From positions 248,001 to 312,000 of the forward strand of contig JAQGDQ010000038.1 in the NCBI GenBank assembly GCA_030141605.1: a stretch of DNA of 64,000 bases, read 5' to 3'. A model generated the notes under the pieces. The model saw only the letters and a program-made list of their open reading frames with translations. It was not told where the DNA came from and did no database searches. Source of the DNA: Tubiluchus corallicola. Lineage: Eukaryota; Priapulida; Priapulimorpha; Priapulimorphida; Tubiluchidae. Each line of letters starts with the position of its first letter. The first letter of the stretch is position 1. Shown here in pieces: positions 58,527-64,000 of this stretch. The position numbers and the translations under genes were made by a program.

Positions 58527-61500
58527 GTATTAAATTAAACTAAACTAGACTGCTTATTGTTGGTTATTGTGTAAAATTTCGATGCGAAACTGCAACTCTG
58601 TTGTAGGTTACTTGCTTATGCGGAGTACAGGATATACTTAAAATGAAAAAAGGCTGTGCAAAGATGAGAGTATTTGCAAATTGAAATAGATAGTGGATAA
58701 AATGAGGAGGAGCTTAAATCGTTGTGATAATGCATTTTTGGCCATACTACCGTATAATGGAGTTTAAATTTTAGCCTTTTGCTATGGTTAATTTTGATTT
58801 TTATATACAGCTGTTAAGTGTGATTAAACTTCATTTTTAATGAACTTGAGTCAAGTCAGTGTATACACTGATATGTGTTTTTTAACTGTAAGAATTAGAT
58901 CCAGGCAATTAGCAGCCATTGTGTATTGATAATGGATTACACTTGCATCATGTTATAAAGTTACTGAAATTCACTTTTAATGTTAGTCACTCCATATTAT
59001 TATTGATAATAGCAGTACTGAGTTGTGACCAACAGATTTTTTTCGTAAACACAGCAGATTTTTTTCATCTATTCTGTCTGCTTGCTCTAGTTTCCTGAGT
59101 TATAATAAACCTGTTTTTTGCCAAGGTTTGATGGATTACTGCAGCCGTAACATAGCATTTTATGTCTTGGACTCTAAATCCCATTTTACGTTGTTTCATC
59201 TGCTAGCGTATTGGTTAGTGGCGAATTAGAAATAGTTATGGATAGACATTAATGAAGGCGGCCTTGGGGTGAATACCAATGATGATGTTTGGAGTTTTAC
59301 AGTTGAATTTATTGGTAACAGGATATAATAAATTCAGCAGCACATTTCCTGCTTATGTGTCTCACACACATGAATCATAAGTTGCTGTGAAAGGCATTCT
59401 ATGTTCACTGAATGGGAAGTATTAAATTGTGCACACAGCAATCTATTAGGTGTGAAGTTAGAAAGGTATCCAGTCCATAAGAATGTTCCCACAGTAAAAA
59501 TTGGGGTGCTAGTAAATCTCGATAACTCTCATGCTGTCATTTGAAATCTCTTATTAATTTAATTGTCGAATTGATATTTTAATTAAAATGTAGTTTTCAT
59601 TCTTTTAGTTCACTGCTATACGAAGACACTTCATTCACCTATCCGTTTGTTTGGACTTTTCCCGCACTAAATAACGTCCTGTTCTTTTATAAGCAGCTGC
59701 CCCTAAACCTAAATATGACCCTGGCAGCTTGCATAAAATTATCATGTTTAAGTGTAATTAATGATGGTTTCCTGCTGCACTGTCTGAGTACTTGTTGGTA
59801 GAGTGACTCATGGTGGGTGTTCAGCAGTTGATGGGTGAGCGTCGTGGCGGATCTCTTTCTCAATTGCCATATTAAAATTTTGCAAAATCAGCTTGACAGC
59901 AGCTTTTTCGTCATTTAAGTAGTGTGTCAACTCTTTTTTTGTAATAAGGGCGTTTAAACTTCAGACAATGGTAACAAAATTTATGCTGGGGTTTGACGTA
60001 AGTGTTACTTAATTAGTTCATTTGCACTCATCATTACTATTAGTTATTTATGAAGCAGTATAATGAGTTACTTGCTAATTTGAGCTTGCGGCGGTTGGAG
60101 AGTGACACCCTTGTTTGTGAGTTGAATTCCAGTTTCACATTTCACACACACAAGCTGAGAGTTACACATTGGTTTCTTTGCATTCTTAAGCTTCCAGGTA
60201 ACGCTATGTACAAATCTAAGGCGCTATAACAGCAGTGTAAACACTTCCACTTTGAAACTGAGCAAATTTTAATTGATCTAGTACTTGTGTTTCACCCTGG
60301 CATATACCCATTCTGAACGTTCCTCTATTGATTGTACGACTTGTTGATATTATCTTGAATATCTTACTCCAAAAGTGGTTTTGTCTACTGATTAAAGCTT
60401 GCTTTAGTCGGCTATGAATGGACCCCCCTCAGTAGTTGCTGAATTTAATTGGCTGGAGGGTAATTGCAGGGTTTTACAACGCACAGGAACTACCAATTGC
60501 AGGATTGGAACGGCGGGTGAACGTGCTGGCGTGTCTGACTAGTTGCGAGGACCAGTTGTTTTGTTAAAGGAATGCGATAGTTTTGACAGCGGCGAACACC
60601 ATTGTTGTCACTTTGAATTTGTGTGTGTAGAGGTGCTAATGCTTCTCTTCTTTGTCAAATACAGCTTGATTAGAGGCTGATGTGGTTTTTTGTGTTGATG
60701 GTGTCAGGTAGATTTGATGTGACTAATTGTCTCAGGAGAATGTAATAACCGCGCTGTTTCACGTTTGAGCTTTATTGTAGTGTGCCAGTCTTTCGATTTC
60801 AATTGTGACATGCTAGCATTTTGCATCAATGGCAATATTTTGTGTAAAGAAAGAAAAGCGACAGGCCTAGAAAAGCGACAAACATCATGGCCTACTTTGG
60901 TGGAAAATGAAATGCCTTTAGGTGCCTATTTTGACTGTTGAGCTGAATTCAGTTTACCAGTATAGTTGGCAGTTGTCAAAAGCAGCAATTTAAATAACAG
61001 GCGCCCCACCATTGTATTTATAGTATTATTGTGGGGGCCAATTATTGCGTTACATCCTGAAGCACTTGAGTGTTGAAATGTTTGTATGGTGCTAACCTTT
61101 GTGTGCTACTTCATCATTGAGTTGAATTCAGTCATTAGATCAATTATATAGGGATCAAGTTGAGGTGAAAAGCTTAATTTGTAGTTCACATTCTGTTATG
61201 TCCAGTGCTGGTTTACTGACTTATGTACAGTCACAGGGAATTTCTCTTGCATTTAATCACTGCATTTAATGCTTTTCCATTTTTGTGTATTCCATGTTGT
61301 AACTTTTAATATTGTTTGAAATTTTAGCTTAGCTTGAAATAATATTTGAACCAGTTGTTTTGAAAAAAATCGGCTTGTTCTACTTCTGAAAAGTCATGTT
61401 TTCATACTCTCCCATCGGGAAGTCGCTGATTTTTTGACATAATTCTTGACTTGAAAACTTTTCTTAGCTTGAGAAGCGCCCGAGCCAGTACTTTTGCGGG

Positions 61501-62149
61501 GAAACGGCACACAAATGCTACTTCTCAGTTGTTATGTTTTCAGTATTCTCTCCAATAAGTTGTTTTCATCTGACAGAATTCTGGGTTTATTGTCCTTGCC
61601 TGGATAACTTTGGAGCTTCATCACAATGGATGCTTTGTCTCACGTGCAGTGAGTTATTTTTCAGTATCTGCTAATTGCGAAAGCTACATAACTTATGTTA
61701 TTAATTCAATGCGGTGCGTGGCTAGGTATGAATAAAACTGATTGATCGTTGTATTTTTTAATTTTAATTCTCGTTTGATGCGTTTCTGCTGTTAATAAAC
61801 CCCTGCTAGCCTGCAGAGATACCTGGCCTTCTGCGTACGATTTACGCCTCTAGTTTGTTGAGATTTACAAAGTTAAGTTACTATTAGCAAACACGCTATC
61901 TTCTAGTAGGAAACGCGTTGCTCGTTATAAAATTCAGTCGATTTTTTTCTTAGGATGTTTTATTTAGAGATGGCTGGGTGCGCTTGTTTTTAGGTCCGAC
62001 CCACGTTTGGCCCTGCCTGGGGTGCTGTAGCATACCAGGTGTTTTTGCTTCTGTACCTGCACGCTAACAATACCAGTGAACAGTGACAAGGTTGTCGGTG
62101 TGACAGCGTTAAAAATTGTCCATTCCCACCAATCGGTTGTGAGTATCAG
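58527..62149. other. Non-coding or leader-intron sequence
   Basis: No firmly supported exon. An open stretch after TTTTCTTAG at about 61470 (LEKRPSQYFCGETAHKCYF) and another after ATTGCAG at 60506 (LERRVNVLACLTSCEDQLFC then stop) are possible but unsupported. Confidence 0.3.
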
Positions 62150-62274
62150 TATTCGTGACTTTTTGGGTTTGTTCTTTGCTCGGCTGCGAAATAGAACTTT
62201 TGAGATAAACGCGATTTTTGCGAATAATCAAAGTAAGTGAAAAAGACCGAATGACCTTCCGTGTTTTCTTGCAG

Positions 62275-62419
62275 CATGTTTATAATAAAGCTGAAGAGTT
62301 TTTAAAAACTCGAAGTACTGAGAAGATTCTGAAAGTTGAAGCTGAAGCTAAGCTAAAGTGCACTACTACGTTTGATGAAATAGAATGCTGTGTCACATTG
62401 ACGAATATATTGGTAAACT
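62275..62419 (+). other. Candidate exon preceded by a 42-bp intron, unrecognised
   Basis: GTAAGTGAAA ... TTTTCTTGCAG (62233-62274) looks like a complete minimal intron. The following segment is open for about 48 codons (HVYNKAEEFLKTRSTEKIL ... TTFDEIECCVTLTNIL) and ends at a GTAAAC (62413) or GTAAGA (62420) donor. The upstream exon side contains stops in the matching phase, so it may be untranslated or the intron may be chance. Confidence 0.25.
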
Positions 62420-62557
62420 GTAAGACAGTTTCAGAAGTTTTCGTCATATGAATAGCGACGTTAAAGTTCTATATTGGTAATAATTGACTGAGAAAAACCA
62501 AACGTGAGAAGAAAAATGTGTGACAGTGAAGACTTCAGATATGTTCCTCTATAATTA

Positions 62558-62629
62558 ATGACGATTCCAAAAAACATGATGCTAGAGTCAACGGAGATGA
62601 AGCCTAGAGCCAGAATAAAATACAAACAA
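62558..62629 (+). CDS. Candidate first coding exon of a gene continuing to the right
   Basis: ATG at 62558 opens MTIPKNMMLESTEMKPRARI then KYKQ, 24 codons in phase 0, ending at a strong GTAAGTAAC donor. No downstream exon is seen in the remaining 1.4 kb, so the rest would lie beyond position 64000. The codons look real but the product is not identifiable from so little. Confidence 0.35.
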
Positions 62630-64000
62630 GTAAGTAACAGCTCGGGCTTCTTAAATCCTTGGTTCCATTATTGGCCAGAGGATCGAGTATGAAATGATGG
62701 CGTGTTGTAACGATAGAGTAACGAGCTAATCATTATAAATTTATAATTATTATATAACCAGGTTATTTTGACTGAGCTGACAATGAATAAAACAACGGAT
62801 TCCTTTATTTCCAGAACAAATTTAATGACCTGCAACTTGTTTTAGATGTGTTATCGTGTTTCTGGGATTTCTGCAATTTCTACTGGGTCTGATTATGAAA
62901 TAGTCACATATTTAGAGCTTATTTTTTGACTAATTGCTTAAACTACAAAAATGTGGCATATGCAATTTTGTTAATGCAGTATTGTTAATATTTTGTCCAT
63001 TTGCGTATCTGTCGGTTTTTCTGACCAGAGGTCAGGGTCAGTTTGGCCAAAACCCAATTTGAAAATCAATAAATGTATCTGATGCTAAGTAGCTCCATTA
63101 TAGCTTATAATATATGGAATAAAAATTTGTTAGAAAACGAATTGAAGAGTGTGGATTGTGAGCTGCAATATTTTCCTGGTTTCTTGTAGTACATATATAT
63201 ATATACGTGTACATAACGGTTTTTGCTGGACACTACATGACGATGTTACCACGTGTGTTTTAACATCATAAACAATATTAAACATGTAAGCGTGTCGTAA
63301 AATTTGTATTACAGAAACATTCATAATTACTAATTTAAAATGTTACCGCCAAATTTTACTGGAAGTCGCTTTTTAATTAACATACATGTATAATGTCTGT
63401 ACAACTGGGCATAATTTTTTTTGTGTCCTACACCGTCTGATTTATCATTTTTCAAGCAAAACTAGGTACAGTTTTCTTGTACGCATATTATATATGGGCT
63501 TTTTACTTGTCTCTGTTTTCATTTGATATGTTTTTGTTTATATTTTATTAAAGTACCTTCATTAAAGTTTTATCAATGTAAAATTTGTTTTTGCGTAATG
63601 TTCCCTTCTAAACGTTAAGGCGCCCTAATAATTTCAATATACAATTTGGAAATTGTAGTTTATACTTAGTGTGAATGTCTTGATCGGTCAGAATTGTTTT
63701 CTATTTTTACCACTATAGGCTTTTGTTCTGTGAGCGAAGTGTGTACAGTACAGTAAAAAATGTTTAATTCTTTGGGTACGCATTCCTTTCCCATATTTGG
63801 GCAATGGAATTTTGGGTTTTTACAAAACGTCTGTGATAAACTGCCGTGATACTGTCATGTTGTGCTTGTGGACGTTTTATTGTTATTGTTATTTATGCAT
63901 TTATTTATGTATGTAAATTATTTCTTGAATTTTATAGACATAATTGTTGTTACGTTGTTTACGAGTATGTTTGATTATGACTATGATTTTGACATTCGAG
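62630..64000. other. AT-rich sequence, probable intron
   Basis: No exon seen up to the edge of the window. A short (TA)n run lies near 63191-63206. Confidence 0.35.

Noticed and set aside
1-64000. CRISPR arrays, rRNA genes, classical tRNA genes
   Set aside because: Nothing with the needed repeat-spacer layout or conserved RNA cores was seen on either strand.

Overview
This is nuclear DNA from a multicellular animal. The genes are split by GT-AG introns, several consisting of short exons separated by much longer AT-rich introns. The four recognised cellular genes are PDAP1, an ADAP-type ArfGAP, ZNF277 and TMEM104, all conserved animal genes. The sequence is AT-rich, there is no bacterial operon logic, and several transposon families are present. 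An invertebrate or early-branching animal is likely; I cannot name the species from the sequence.

Layout, left to right. Positions 158-4677 (minus) hold the 5' part of a PDAP1-like gene, which runs off the left edge; its large intron carries hAT-transposase-like debris. Positions 4700-9585 are intergenic, with a 72-bp Z-DNA-prone tract, a decayed LINE tail and a MITE (copy 1) that was itself interrupted by another repeat and ends about 110 bp before the ADAP start codon. Positions 9586-24220 (plus) are a complete nine-exon ADAP gene of 361 aa. Its 7.6-kb first intron contains, on the minus strand, a complete three-exon gene (11231-13906) for a secreted tyrosine-rich protein built from about 25 octapeptide units. 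The stretch 24.2-30.7 kb is mostly non-coding and holds MITE copy 2. Positions 30709-32004 (plus) are ZNF277.

Positions 33.8-38.36 kb (plus) are a long, 5'-truncated non-LTR retrotransposon. Its first ORF combines the end of a PHD-like finger, a coiled coil and three CCCH zinc fingers; its second ORF has an APE-type endonuclease and reverse transcriptase and is broken by two frameshifts. Positions 39170-46313 (plus) are a complete ten-exon TMEM104 gene of 505 aa. At 48.9-50.1 kb there is a possible unrecognised short gene. Positions 50.5-52.8 kb are rich in repeats: a cruciform-forming element, and a minisatellite present as two inverted arms around a triplet-rich core. A MITE lies at 56157-56712. 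Several short splice-bounded open segments between 55 and 62.6 kb, ending in a good candidate first coding exon (62558-62629), suggest the long 5' leader of a plus-strand gene that continues past the right edge.

The recognised genes are not a pathway; they are separate housekeeping or signalling genes. The most unusual items are the nested tyrosine-rich repeat protein, the CCCH/PHD ORF1 of the LINE, and the MITE pair whose terminal repeats match better within a copy than between copies.
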